Positions 33,137-43,722 of a DNA stretch of 64,000 nt are shown in pieces. Every line of letters starts with the position of its first letter. Within the stretch, counting starts at the first letter, position 1. The notes under the pieces were generated by a model. The model worked only from the letters and a program-made list of their open reading frames with translations, had not been told where the DNA came from and did no database searches. The position numbers and the translations under genes were made by a program. This DNA is from Ulva prolifera (lineage: Eukaryota; Chlorophyta; Ulvophyceae; Ulvales; Ulvaceae): positions 5,991,361 to 6,055,360 of the forward strand of contig CM041200.1 in assembly GCA_023078555.1 (NCBI GenBank), in the 5' to 3' direction.

Positions 33137-33485
33137 TGTCACAATGCATGAGCCTGCGGGCAGCAGCGTGGTGACAGGTGCACCCATGCACGGACGATCC
33201 GCGGATCCAGTGCAGGGGTAAGCCGCCAGCCGAGATTGTCTCGATGTAGTGAGAGAGATCCCGCGAGGGTTTCCCGCCGTAACCTTGAGTGCTCAGTGTG
33301 CATATAAGCATGTGCACACTGAGATCTGTAACCATTCTCTTTACTGTTTCCCGGTACTAGCACTCTTCCTTAGCATCTCTCGGTTCTACCTCTGTGCGCA
33401 GAAGGTATGAGATGCTGGCTGTCCTGACCTGACCTGAACAAGGACTGCGCGTCCTGACCTGCACAAATGATAGCGTTTTATGACA
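33137..33485 (+). repeat. Cop-A3 3' LTR
   Basis: This 349-bp LTR is preceded by the polypurine tract ATGGGGGAG and followed by the TSD gtttg. Confidence 0.95.
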
Positions 33486-33490
33486 GTTTG

Positions 33491-35241
33491 GACCAGTCTG
33501 TGGTGAGAATGAACGGTCGTTCTGGGTCTGGCATGCGCAAGCACGCCGGAGACACGAGGTCTGCCTTTAGCTGCTCAAAGGCGCGCTGGCATTCCTCAGA
33601 CCAGATGAACTGCACGTTCTTCTTCAGCAGCGCCCTCAAAGGTGCTGACTTGTCCGCATACGCTTGTATGTGCTCGTGGAAATATCCAGTGGCACCCAAG
33701 AAGCTGCGAACGTCCGCAACATTTCGAGGCACCGGCAGCTTGTTCACCGCAGCCACTTTGTCAGGATCTGGCGCAATGCCGGCCTCATTGACAATAGAGC
33801 CCAGTACTCTGCACTCTGCAGCTGCCCAGACGCATTTGGCATATTTAACCTTCAGACCTGACTTGCGCAGTCTCTCAAACACCCTAGCAAGAATGCTGAG
33901 GTGCTCCTGCCATGTCTTGGAGAAGATTGTGATGTCGTCTATGTAGACTGACACGCCTTTGATATCTCTCAGCACATGTGCCATGAGACGTTGGAAGGCA
34001 GCAGGCGAGTTGGAGAGACCCATAGGAGCCTTCGTCCAGACATAAACTTCTCCATCGGGGCCCGTAAAGGCCGTTTTGTGCTGATCCTGTTCGACCACTG
34101 GAAGGGCCCAGAATCCCCAGGTCAAATCTAGGGCTGTGAAGTATTTACAGCCGGACATTGATTGAAGTAGGTCACGGATATGCGGGAGGGCATGGTAGTC
34201 GCGGTTCGACACAGCATTCAATCTGCGGAAGTCTACGCACATACGCAGCTCGTCCGGCTTACGTGGCTTCGGCACAAATAGCACCGGAGAGAGAAAGTCG
34301 GTTGGACCGTCAGCTTTCTTCATAACTTCTTGCTGCAAGAGCAGGGACACTTGCGTTTTAAACGCTTCCAATTCTTTGTATGAGAGCCTGTAAGGCATCT
34401 GCTTACACTTGGCACCTTCCTCCGTGGGAATCTGGAGGTAGAACTCCTTGTAATCCTCAGATAGGCACCCAATGTCATTAGGGTTCCAAGAGATCTGGTC
34501 CTTGTGCTTTTCAATCAGAGCTTGTAGCTCTTGAGTCTGCTCGTCTGTGAGTTGGTCGCTCGTGACTTGAGCTACCTCCGCTATGGCACTGGCGAGTTGT
34601 GCTTTCTCGACCGCGGCTCGGCGGACAGACTCTTCTGTGCGCAATTGCCTTTGCCTAAGGTGATACTGCGTACGCCTACAGAATGTACGGGGCACGCCTG
34701 AGTACTCCGCGCATGAAGCTGCTGCAGATTTGGGCAGTTCCGTGAAATTATTTCCAGGAGGTGCAGCCTCGATCAGGATGCGGTGCTCCTCCGGAACTGC
34801 GCCAGGGTCAAAACCTAGCGCCTGGTCGTGTGAAGGGTCAGGCACACGTAACAAAGATTGTGTCGCAGTGTCCTCCCCCTCCTCAGGCATGTCACACATC
34901 GTGTGCGACCTGCAACACGAGTTGACGTGGGCGAACTCATCACCCACTAAATCACCACCGTCGATGACTGGTGTAATAATGAAGGGCAAGCGCGGCTTGC
35001 AGAAAGCTTTGCTGCCTAAGGCCATATCCACAAGGGCACAACCCTGAGAGTCTATGGAACAGTTATATGTCCCCTTCGAAATGCTATCGAAAACACCCGC
35101 CAATGCAGCATTTGTGGGGGACGGGTCTTTAAACGAGCGGACCCAGCGCCGTGCAGACACTCTCAACTCAGTCATCGAGATGCATCGGTGACGGCTCCAC
35201 TGAGTTGCGTGGGCGTGAGGCGTTTGCCGGTAACATTCCAT
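33491..35241 (-). pseudogene. Gyp-D reverse transcriptase
   Basis: The minus-strand frame of about 585 residues holds an N-terminal region (about 1-280), then a gypsy RT: DFLSPVLFVPKPRKP, MCVDFRRLN, FTALDLTWGFWALP, APMGLSNSPAAFQRLM and the catalytic SVYIDDITIF. The connection domain follows, with LRALLKK, FIWSEEC and the start of RNase H at ILTTDWSK. There the Cop-A3 insertion interrupts it. The RNase H resumes at 26906, and the TSD gtttg encodes part of the junction. All key RT motifs are present, so this part was coding until the Cop-A3 insertion. Confidence 0.93.
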
Positions 35242-36345
35242 GTCATCCAGGGGGTCTGGAGATGGAGAATCTGGCAGAACCCAGCATCAGCGGGGTCGCG
35301 GCCCCGAAACAGATTTTGAAGCCCTTTAGGGTAATACAGCCCATATCCTTTCGGCACGCCCAGGCAGATGGAAGTAACTCCCATTGACTGCGACAAAGGG
35401 TATGCCGGCGGATAGGGGGCATTGAATTTCCTGCGGAACCCAAGTCCGAGGACAACATCTGCCGGAGCGACGTCGACGAGCGTACAATACACTGGATAGC
35501 ACGCACAACCAAGGCGCAAGTGAATTAGAGCCATATGGTCATGCCGCGTCGCGTCCCCATGGAAACCAGTGAGGGTGACAGGCTGTTGCATTTTAACACC
35601 ATGAGGTTTGCCAATGTCACGGTTGTCATTGAATGCAGGGTGACCCTTTTCCCAATCCGCTTTGTGCTTCTGCCAGGCAGATTTGGTGATGGTATTGAGT
35701 TCTGCGCCCTCATCGAAAGCGACTTTCAGCCCCGGAGGGTGATTTGGCGCGCCGGCGCGGGGAACGTGAGATGTCAAGAACCCCGTGCACTTCCGCATTC
35801 CAGCGAACGGAACTTTAAAGTTGGTAGTCTTGCCCGGCACTTTTGTCCATTCTGCGCTGGAACAGAGTATCTTGGACCACCGAGCGCTGACACCGCTAGG
35901 GTCTGCGCACGTGGAAATGGCAGTAGCCAACACTTTCATCGTGTCCGGAGTGGCGCCGGCATGGGCAGTAACGACTCGACGGAGTGCGGCAGCCAGGACA
36001 GCATCAACGCGTTTGCGTGGGCCGTCGAGCGCATGAGCATCGTCCGCTTCACGCAGCGTCTCGGCAAGTTGCACAAGGAGCGTCACAAGTCGGTCATGCA
36101 CAGCGAGCGCAGCCAGCTCTGCCAGAGAAAGGGTGACGCGTGGACTGCAGAATTGCTCGGTACACACGCGTGGGCACTTTACGATCTGCCATTTCGCGAC
36201 GGAACTCATCGAGGTGCGCTCGACGCGCGGCGACTGTGTCGGAGTCTTGCTCATCACACACATCCCCGCGGTCCGCTTGCAAATTGGGCCGGCGTGTCGA
36301 CGGCTTCCGCGCTAAGCGGGCTGGGTGCACTTCTTTGGCACCCAC
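35172..36345 (-). pseudogene. Gyp-D protease region
   Basis: The minus-strand region between gag and RT is covered by overlapping frames (36345-36094 and 36263-35172), so at least one frameshift is present, or frameshifting is used. A retropepsin-like segment is at about residues 185-285 of the longer frame: a FDEGAELNTI active-site motif and a downstream VVLGLGF flap/hydrophobic motif. The active site reads Asp-Glu-Gly instead of the usual Asp-Thr/Ser-Gly. Protease in this position fits a gypsy Pol. Confidence 0.7.
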
Positions 36346-38468
36346 GGGAGGGGCAATGACCCCATCCTGAGAATTCTGAGCAAGAGCATCAGTAGTGCCG
36401 CCGTGCGAGCTGCTGGCGCTAGCAGGGGAGGGCGTCTTTGTGCGCTTGTTACGTCTGCCTTTGCGGCCCCCCGCCGTAGCTGCGCGGTCATCCGGCCAGA
36501 AGGGGCAGCGGACTCCACCTTATTCGCAACAATCGGGAGTGCCGAAGGCGCGTCCTGGACAGGCGTGGGAGCCGTGGCGTCCAGACTCTTCAACGGCACT
36601 TCTACTGGGGGCTGCGCTGATATGGTACGAGGTTGCTCCTCAGGATCATATGAGCGTTCGCGGGCAGTACGACTGAACTCAACTGTGCTGCGGGAGCGCG
36701 TGGCAGCAGCGACCGAAGCATGGCCAGGCTTTGCTGCCGGCTCTACGCTCGCTGCCAACATTTCACAATGGTTTTTAAGCGGCCACACGGTGGGCCCAAC
36801 GGCTGGGGAGCGGCCGTGCTGGAGGGCATGCGAATTCACCGCTGCCACGACTGCAGTGGACATGTGCGCGCTCAGAGCATTGGTGTTGACTGACATATGT
36901 GGATCAGATGCCATCAGCATGTCAGGGGAGAAATCTTGCTGGACCGGTTGGTTCGCGTTTGCCTGGTCCCAAACCGGGCCAGGGGCGCGATCACCACGAC
37001 CACCGCCACGGCCACGGCCGCAACCTCTGCCGCGCCCGGTGGGAGTGCCCCGCTCTGTCGGAGCTGCACCACTCGCGGCGACAGCCGCAGACGCAGCTAC
37101 CGAAGGAGCACGCCGGGGCTGTGCTGAATGCTCGGCTTGCTCACGATCAAGCATATGGCACAACGCGCGAATGGGTTCTAGATCCCCCAAGTTATACTCG
37201 TCGGATGTCTCCGTGATGCCCTGCTCAAGCAAGTGTTTGCGAGCCACAGTATGGAAAACGCGACCGAGCGTGTCGGCGCGATGTGTACCCCCAAATAACG
37301 TTATGTACAGCGCCGGGGTAAGTTTGGCGCGCAAGTTGTGCAATCTATACACACGCACATTATCGTCTATGTGACGCGTGAACAGCTTGTCCGGCTGTTG
37401 CATGCGCCGGTCCGGAAGCACAGTGAGGCTTGTCGCCAACTCCGAATGTTTGTCCTGGAAGTTGGACCGCACTAAACGCAGCAAGGTGTCCGGGGTGCGA
37501 TTCGCATCGCTGGACGCGCTCAGGCGCACGTGGAATTCCACCGGGAACATGGCCAACGAGCGGTCATGTATCCACCTGTCCGAAATCACCCCCGGCAACC
37601 GTGCAGCAAATGCGCGAAACTTCACGGAAGTCTCGTGGGCGCGTGCCAGCCAGTCACCAACGTCCGTGACGCCGTGCACAAATTGCAACGACTTGTCCAC
37701 TAAAGTTTTCCCCCAAAACTCATCCAAAGCTAGGCGTTTGGTAGGATTTTTCTCATCGTCCGCGGAATCAAGCATGGTCATGAGTTCTGTAACAGCGGCG
37801 TCCGAGGTGATACCAGCAGCAAGCAACGAAGCTTTAGCCTCTGCTCGTGTGCTTGTGTCTTCCGCGTGGACGATCGCAGCTGCACCTGGTGCCGGTGGTT
37901 TTGATGCCGCGACAGGCACCGGAGACGCACACGAGGCCTGCAACGGCACACGCGGCGGCATCACCGCCGACACCGGAAGGTGGTGCGCCGGCAAGCCGGA
38001 CGATGCACGTGGCAACCCACTAGTGAAGTCGAGCAGATCAATGTCTGTGACCAAAGGGGGCAGGCTGGTGCCGGATGCATATGGTGCGGACGTCGACGAG
38101 GACGAACCAGTGCTGACGTTGGCCAGTGCCTGAACTCGCGCGGACACCGCTGCCAGTACAGACCGGGACTCTGCTTGAGCGGTCGTTTCTGCCGCCGCAG
38201 CTCGTGAAAGAGTAGTGATGTCGTTTCGGAGAGCACGAATCTCCTCGAGCAATTCATTGTGCAAGTCACGGTGCCTATCATCACTCTGCTGAAGGGCAAT
38301 CCTGATGCTGGCTTGCTGCTCACTCACACGAGAAATAATGCCAGTATGCGTGGTGGCCTTCGCCAACAGTGTCTGAATGGACTGCGTTAACTCAGCGCGT
38401 GCAGCTTGTGAGTCCTGTACAATCGCACGCAAGAGCTCTTGCTGCAACATCTGATGTAGGGCAGCCAT
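36312..38468 (-). pseudogene. Gyp-D Gag
   Basis: The minus-strand frame of about 718 residues starts with MAALHQ at the Cop-A4 junction. It has an N-terminal coiled-coil-like helical part (about 1-120), a Ser/Pro/Ala-rich linker, a Gag core (about 240-440) with WLARAHETSVKFRAFA and VRSNFQDKHSEL, and an Arg-Gly-rich tract (GRGRGCGRGRG). It then degrades into low-complexity sequence. No CCHC knuckle is visible, so the RG tract may do the RNA binding. The frame is open through the junction into Cop-A4 RT, which makes a 1254-codon chimeric frame that I do not regard as a gene. Confidence 0.75.
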
Positions 38469-40040
38469 AGACAGTAACACACGCAGTGTCGCATAACTAC
38501 CGACAGGGGACCAGGTCTCGAAGAAATCAACTCCTTCTACCTGAGAAAAACCACGAGCTACATATCGTGCCTTGTACCGCTGAATCTCACCAGCGGGTCC
38601 GTGCTTGATCTTGAACACCCACTTGCCCGAGATAGCTTTCTTACCCGCAGGCAGATAGTACAACATAAATGTCCCGTGCTCACCCAGTGCTTCCACCTCC
38701 TCATGCATGGCACACAGCCATGCATCCCTGTCTGGACCCGCGAGTCCTTCCTTCATAGAAGGCAGATCAGGGTCGGAAGGCTTCTGCTTCCTGGCAGCAG
38801 CTGCTCTGCGCGACCCACGACGCTGAGCACTCTGCTGCTCACCAGACTCCACATGCTGATGCTTCAGGCCTGCAGAGGACACTCCACAGTCAGCCGCGGC
38901 TGATGTGTCCTGGCTGCAACCCGGGGCGTCAATAACAGCTACTGTTTCACTACTAGCAATGTCAGAACCCGCAGGCTCTTGCAAGTGTACACCTGCTACA
39001 TCCGCAGCCAGTGGAACAAGGCGTCTGCGTACAAGAGGATTGATTTTATTACGAGGTAAGGCAGCTGGAATGGCCCTCACCTCGTCAGGCAAATCAACCC
39101 CAACTGCGACTGAGGGGTCCGGATCCTCTCCCCCTAATTCGGACCCGGTCTCCACCTCATCTGGCTCATCCTCCCAGAAGGGCCTCGGCACCTCGGCTCC
39201 TCGCAGGGGCTGAGCAACTGCCCCCGCGCCAGATGCTGAGGCCGCGGCCGAATTACTTCCGGAACGGACCCGCTGAGTCTCCAGATTCTGATGGGCCGCA
39301 GCCCGTTCATCATCTGAGACGGTGTAGTCCATATCCTGTTCATCGTAATCATCATAGATGCCAGGACTAGCGTCGTCCTCATCCATGTCATCGTCAGACG
39401 CACTGACAGACATTTGAACAGGAAAGGCAGCTTCTACACCAGGGTCGTGCAACACAGCGTTGCGCGTGACAACGTACTGCGCAGTGCGAGAGGGCATAGC
39501 GACAGGGTGATGCACTTCGCCGCGCACACGAGGGGGGACAGGGACGTCGGGGTGAGCAGCAGCTCTGGATGTCGCACGCGTGCGATGCAAAGCTGATCTG
39601 GCCATTTCCGGTGTGGCCCGAGCAGGGTCACGTCGGATTATCGCCGCAGAGGAGCCAGCTCCAAATCGTGGAGAGTGCACAGCAGGACTGGGCTCAGGGT
39701 TGTCCTGCCGGAATGTCATTTCCATGATTGGAACCCTACCATGACCAGGGGGGGTGTGAAGCTGGTCACGCAGACGACGCAACACTCCCCCGTCATACGT
39801 GTGATCTGCCGCGAAAGGAGGAACATCAGCATCAGTCACACGCTCACCCTCATTGTCCCCCTCGAAAGCAACCGTATAGGAGTTCGCAAACTCCTTAGGC
39901 TCCCGCTTGTCCACAACGGCGGACGCATCGTACTTGCGTACGTGGCGGATCATCTGATCCGCAGTGCACATGACCTGGCGCACAACAAAAACCCTATCCC
40001 CAGGGACATCCTGGGCGTACACACGCTGCATGCAAGGGCC
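38469..40040 (-). pseudogene. Cop-A4 integrase C-terminus, linker and early RT
   Basis: This minus-strand continuation of Cop-A4 has the segment around QRVYAQDVPG, the acidic linker (DDDMDEDD), the Arg/Ala-rich spacer and the first RT motifs (KWVFKIK, YKARYVARGFSQ, FFETWSPVGSYATLR). It ends at LLS, where the deletion junction with Gyp-D lies. Unlike Cop-A2 and A3, the C-run near 39755 has seven C and the FFET codon is intact, so the frame is open throughout. Confidence 0.92.
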
Positions 40041-40044
40041 CAGC

Positions 40045-40320
40045 TGTTCGAATGCAAGCGCGAGTGGAAGCGTCATACCGTAAGTTAAGTTGGGCGAAAT
40101 GTTAAGTATGTGTGCGGAATACTTAGCACATGACGCTTTAGATCTGGGATCATCTGCATGGTCAGTATCTGAGTCAGATACTTATACCATGACCTTGTTC
40201 GACCTATACAGAGAGCTGGAATGTGTCTTCTCATTCGCGGGCTCGTGATTGCCACGTGTCACCCCGTGCGTGCATCCGCATGTGCACATGCCTTGTGCGC
40301 TACGAGGCACTTTCACAACA
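40045..40320. repeat. Solo LTR (276 bp) of an unidentified family
   Basis: This insertion interrupts the Cop-A4 pol. It begins TGTTCG and ends ACAACA, that is TGTT...AACA. Its flanks are ccagc (40040-40044) and ctagc (40321-40325), which match the single ctaac of intact copies, so they are a 5-bp TSD with one mutation. There is no coding capacity. No other copy is in the window. Orientation is unknown. Confidence 0.7.
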
Positions 40321-40325
40321 CTAGC

Positions 40326-43051
40326 CCAGCCCCGACCCAGTATGCAAGGACACCCCGCGGGGACAACTTCCGCAGCTTGTCGTCCCTGGGATACGCATAC
40401 ACCTCAACCCCCCACGGACGCTGCTGCCGCAGCAGATCTTGGAACACCTCGACGGAGGTGTCTCTGAAGAAAGACATATAAGGAATGAAATCCTTATCAC
40501 AAGACCACACTAAAAACTCGTCTAACTCTGTCGTCGCAAGCAACTTGTACTTGCGTTTTTCCTCATCCCTCAACTTATCGCGCTCGGCCTTTTTCATGCG
40601 CTTGCCCTTCCCCAAGCTCCTCTCAGCTTCGTCCACATCCGCAGATGCGTTGACAGCATGCTGACCTTTCAGGGACTTGAGGATGCTCGCCAATTTGTCA
40701 TGGTACAGCGCCGAGGACGGCGTGAGATTGTGACCATGGACAACACTGGCGAGGCATTCGATCCACTGGAACAGAGGCAGGCCGCTCGCGAGCAGCACAC
40801 CACGGAGTGACTCAAAGGCCACTCCGATCCTCCGCTCCATCATGCCGTTACAGCGATGAGCAGATGTGGGGGTCAAGCGGTGAGTGATGCCACGACGCTG
40901 GAGATAGAGTTTTAAGGCCTCGACCATGAACTCTCCTCCTTTGTTGGTGTGTAGGATGCGCACACCCGGTTCACCTGGCTTCACCACATTCACCCGAATG
41001 CGCTCAATAATATAAGAGATCATGGCCGCAGCCTCACTCTTTTTGCGCAGACCGACCACGAAAGTATACCGGGTAAAGGCACACATCACAAACAAAACAT
41101 ATTTCACACCACCAATTCCTACTGGAGACACAGGACCGGCTAAATCGGCGTGCAGTTGCTCACCAGGAAACTTGGCCTGGCCCATGAGCTCACGATCATT
41201 GGAAGCGAAACTGCCCGCGGGCACTTTGCCAATTCTGCAGCCGTGACACCGATTTCCCAGCGGCTCGGAATCGACAGTCAAATTCAAATGACCATAAAAA
41301 TCAGCGTTGGATTGCATGCGCTTGAGAACCCAATTTGACTGGTGAAAAGACAAATGTGCAAGAAAAGCAGGTTCCAGCAAGTATGCATCATGCGGGACCC
41401 CAGCTCCCCCAGCATTGGGTCGCTGCAGGTCAATGGCCGCGACCACCACATGATGCCACTGCTGTTGATCCTCAATCACTGAGGTCGGACTGCTGTGGTT
41501 AGACCAGAGTACCCCCCTATTGACAAGCGCACCGACGAGAATGGGTTTGGTCTCTACTGTCATTTTGAACGCAAAAACAGGGTGACCATCCACATCAAAT
41601 TCCTGGTATTTGACGTCATCCTCTACGTCGGTAGCCATATCACCCAGACCAGAGACATACAACACACTTCTACGCGTATCTAGGAACATCTGATCATGTC
41701 TAAGACCCATTGTGCTGAGCAGGTTGTACGGACATTCAGGCGCATAGTAAACACCAGGGATTCCCACATCCAGTGGATGCTTGTTCCCATGTTTGTCCAC
41801 ATAAGTACCCAGGTTCACCTGAATGGTTCCCCTACCCATGATAGAACGCTGCCCTGGTCCCGCGAGATTGGCAACTTTCTGATACGGGCCGTACTCAGTG
41901 AACATTTCACGATTTCCTACTATATGCATGTCCGACCCACTATCAACAATAATGTTCCATGGCAGAGACGCGTCTGGTTGCGGATACTTGGCAGGCATCT
42001 TTACAGTGCAAACATCCTTGGCCGCAGCCTGTTTACGTTGGGGGCAGTTCGCACGCAAATGTCCCTTCTTCTTGCAGAATAAACAGGTCCTGGACTCCTC
42101 GCGAGGTGCCTGGCCGGCCGCGAGAGCGGCGACCACAGGACCATCACCACGGGGATGCTTGCGCCAGCCATGGCCTGGTTTGCCCGCGGGCGCCCCAGAC
42201 CTAGCCTGCAGCTGCCGCTGCTGTTTGAGCAAGTCAGCATGCTCTGTTGAACGTGATATGATTACATGAGGGTAGGAGTGTTGTACTTCGCCGCGCACAG
42301 CGTTGAACTCCTCCCCCACCTCCAAAAGTTTCAATCGAAGCCATCGCTGGCCCACATTAGCACCTAGTGCCTCCAGGTGAGTGTAAACACTCATCACATC
42401 ACCACAATATGTCGCAACATCTCTATTGTTTTGTGACAAAGAATTAAACCGACTCCACAATCTGTGGATTTCGGCTTCAGTGCTAGGTCTGTACTTTGCA
42501 GTCAAGTAAGACCATGCTTCACACAGGTGTGACATGCGATAGACAGTCGTCCTATCCGCGTCAGGCAAATACATCAGGACCTGTGTCCTCGCCCTAGCAT
42601 GAACACGCTGTTCGTCCGCAGACGGTGCGTGCTGCAACAAATGATCTAACTCAATTTGGCCTAACCACAAAAAGACTTTCTGTTCGTACGCAACGAAGCT
42701 TTCAGTCTTAAAATTCCATTCAGGGAGTTTTCCTGTAGTCAAGACAGGTTCGCTACGTCCCCGAGATGCACGCAGCGCCTCGGTCAACGTTTCGAGTGAT
42801 ATGAAAGACTCAGTGTGACCAGGATCGTTCACAACATGAGAGGAAAAGGGCACTTGCTGGCTGCTCTGCCCCGTATGGGAAGAGGGTCGCGGCCGGACAA
42901 CCCGTCCGCCCCGGAGTAACATACCCGCGGGCTGTTCTCCGTCAGGGAGCTGCTGGTCGGCGTCCCTGTCGACGAGAGCCTGCTGGTCAGCATCGTCGCG
43001 CCTTTCCTCGCGAGGAGAGTTGGCGTTAGAGTTGGCGTTAGAGAGAGACAT
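40326..43051 (-). pseudogene. Cop-A4 gag, protease and integrase (open frame)
   Basis: The minus-strand frame of about 908 residues starts at the gag ATG at 43051. It has a short Asn/Ser-rich N-terminus, the copia Gag domain (about 90-250), a CCHC knuckle (CLFCKKKGHLRANC), protease VDSGSD, and integrase with CHGC, ADLAGP, HTNKGGEF and CNGMMERR. The second catalytic residue region reads HTN where sister copies read HTD, so the integrase Asp is probably lost. The frame is otherwise uninterrupted until the solo LTR. Confidence 0.93.
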
Positions 43052-43371
43052 CCTGCATTAGGACAGACGGTTGTTTGTTGCGCGCGGTAACTAACCGATG
43101 GGATGGCTCGCAAGCCGACAGGTTGAGAAAAATAAGCGAACGCGTTCGCCTTTCTCAGCGCTGATCATTAAAACAAACTTCTCGAATTGTGTCTTACAAC
43201 AATATGCTACGAGATAGCTAAATGATGCCTGCGCTTTTGACCGCAGTCAGTTGACCGCAGTTGAGCGCCGGCAGAGCAGTGGAATGCCCGCCGTGTCTGC
43301 GCACAGATGTTGGCCGACGGCTTCCTGAACAAGACCATAAACAGACATAACGCTAACATTCACCGATACCA
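43052..43371 (-). other. Cop-A4 leader and primer-binding site
   Basis: The untranslated leader has a CTAATGCAG acceptor-like site directly before the gag ATG. The primer-binding site TGGTATCGGTGAAT is at 43371-43358 on the minus strand. No gene is present. Confidence 0.8.
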
Positions 43372-43717
43372 TGTCAGAAATGGTCTCATCTGCAGGTCAG
43401 ACGCGCAGTCTTAAGTCAGGTCAGGCAACCAGCATTCCATACCTGCTGCGCACAGAGGTAGAACCGAGGAATGCGGGGAGAATCAGGATACATCTAGTAC
43501 CGTGAAACAGTGATAAGAAAGGTTACAGATCTCAGTGTGCACGTGCTTATATGCACACTGAACACTCAAGGTTACGGCGGGAAACCCTTGCGGGATCTCT
43601 CTCACGACGTCGAGACAATCTCGGCTGGCGGCTTACCCGTGCACTAGATCCGCGGATCGTCCGTGCATGGGTGCACCTGTCACCACACTGCTGCCCGCAG
43701 GCTCATGCATTGTGACA
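43372..43717 (-). repeat. Cop-A4 5' LTR
   Basis: This 346-bp LTR is the partner of 19807-20141. It ends TGTGACA at 43717 and is followed by the TSD ggcgt (43718-43722). Confidence 0.93.
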
Positions 43718-43722
43718 GGCGT

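Larger units (their letters stand above)
26912..33485 (+). mobile_element. Cop-A3: full-length defective copia element
   Basis: This is a 6574-bp plus-strand element, a close sister of Cop-A2, inserted in the RNase H of Gyp-D. LTRs of 349 bp lie at 26912-27260 and 33137-33485, with the TSD gtttg at 26907-26911 and 33486-33490. A few LTR differences were seen (for example CTGATTCC to CTGTTTCC). It shares at least three disabling lesions with Cop-A2 but lacks that copy's private stops. Confidence 0.95.
23938..38468 (-). mobile_element. Gyp-D: Ty3/gypsy element with PHD finger, 5' LTR deleted
   Basis: This minus-strand gypsy element is inserted in the RT of Cop-A4 and itself split by Cop-A3. 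In element order it has gag (38468-36312), protease (36345-35172), RT (35241-33491), RNase H-PHD-integrase (26906-24637) and a putative 3' LTR (24611-23938). RT before integrase defines Ty3/gypsy. No 5' LTR or primer-binding site is present: gag joins Cop-A4 RT directly at 38468/38469. A deletion removed these and about 220 bp of Cop-A4. No TSD can therefore be checked. Confidence 0.85.
19807..43717 (-). mobile_element. Cop-A4: copia element, host of nest 2
   Basis: This minus-strand copia element has its 3' LTR at 19807-20141 and its 5' LTR at 43372-43717. Both are flanked by the TSD ggcgt (19802-19806 and 43718-43722), which proves that the two ends, 23.6 kb apart, belong to one insertion. 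The coding pieces are 20142-20308, 23055-23937, 38469-40040 and 40326-43051. Interruptions are element C, Gyp-D (carrying Cop-A3) and a solo LTR. About 220 bp of RT, corresponding to Cop-A2 positions of about 15967-16187, is missing at the Gyp-D site. Confidence 0.93.

Noticed and set aside
35535..37374. Plus-strand frames of 274 and 349 codons
   Set aside because: They are antisense to the Gyp-D protease and gag, with Arg/Ser-rich shadow composition.
36312..40076. The 1254-codon frame as a new fusion gene
   Set aside because: Its two halves are copia and gypsy sequence joined at a deletion. It is reported as a junction, not as a protein.
19807..43717. Treating the LTR at 19807 and the LTR at 43372 as two solo or separate elements
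   Set aside because: The shared TSD ggcgt and the complementary coding fragments between them show a single nested insertion.
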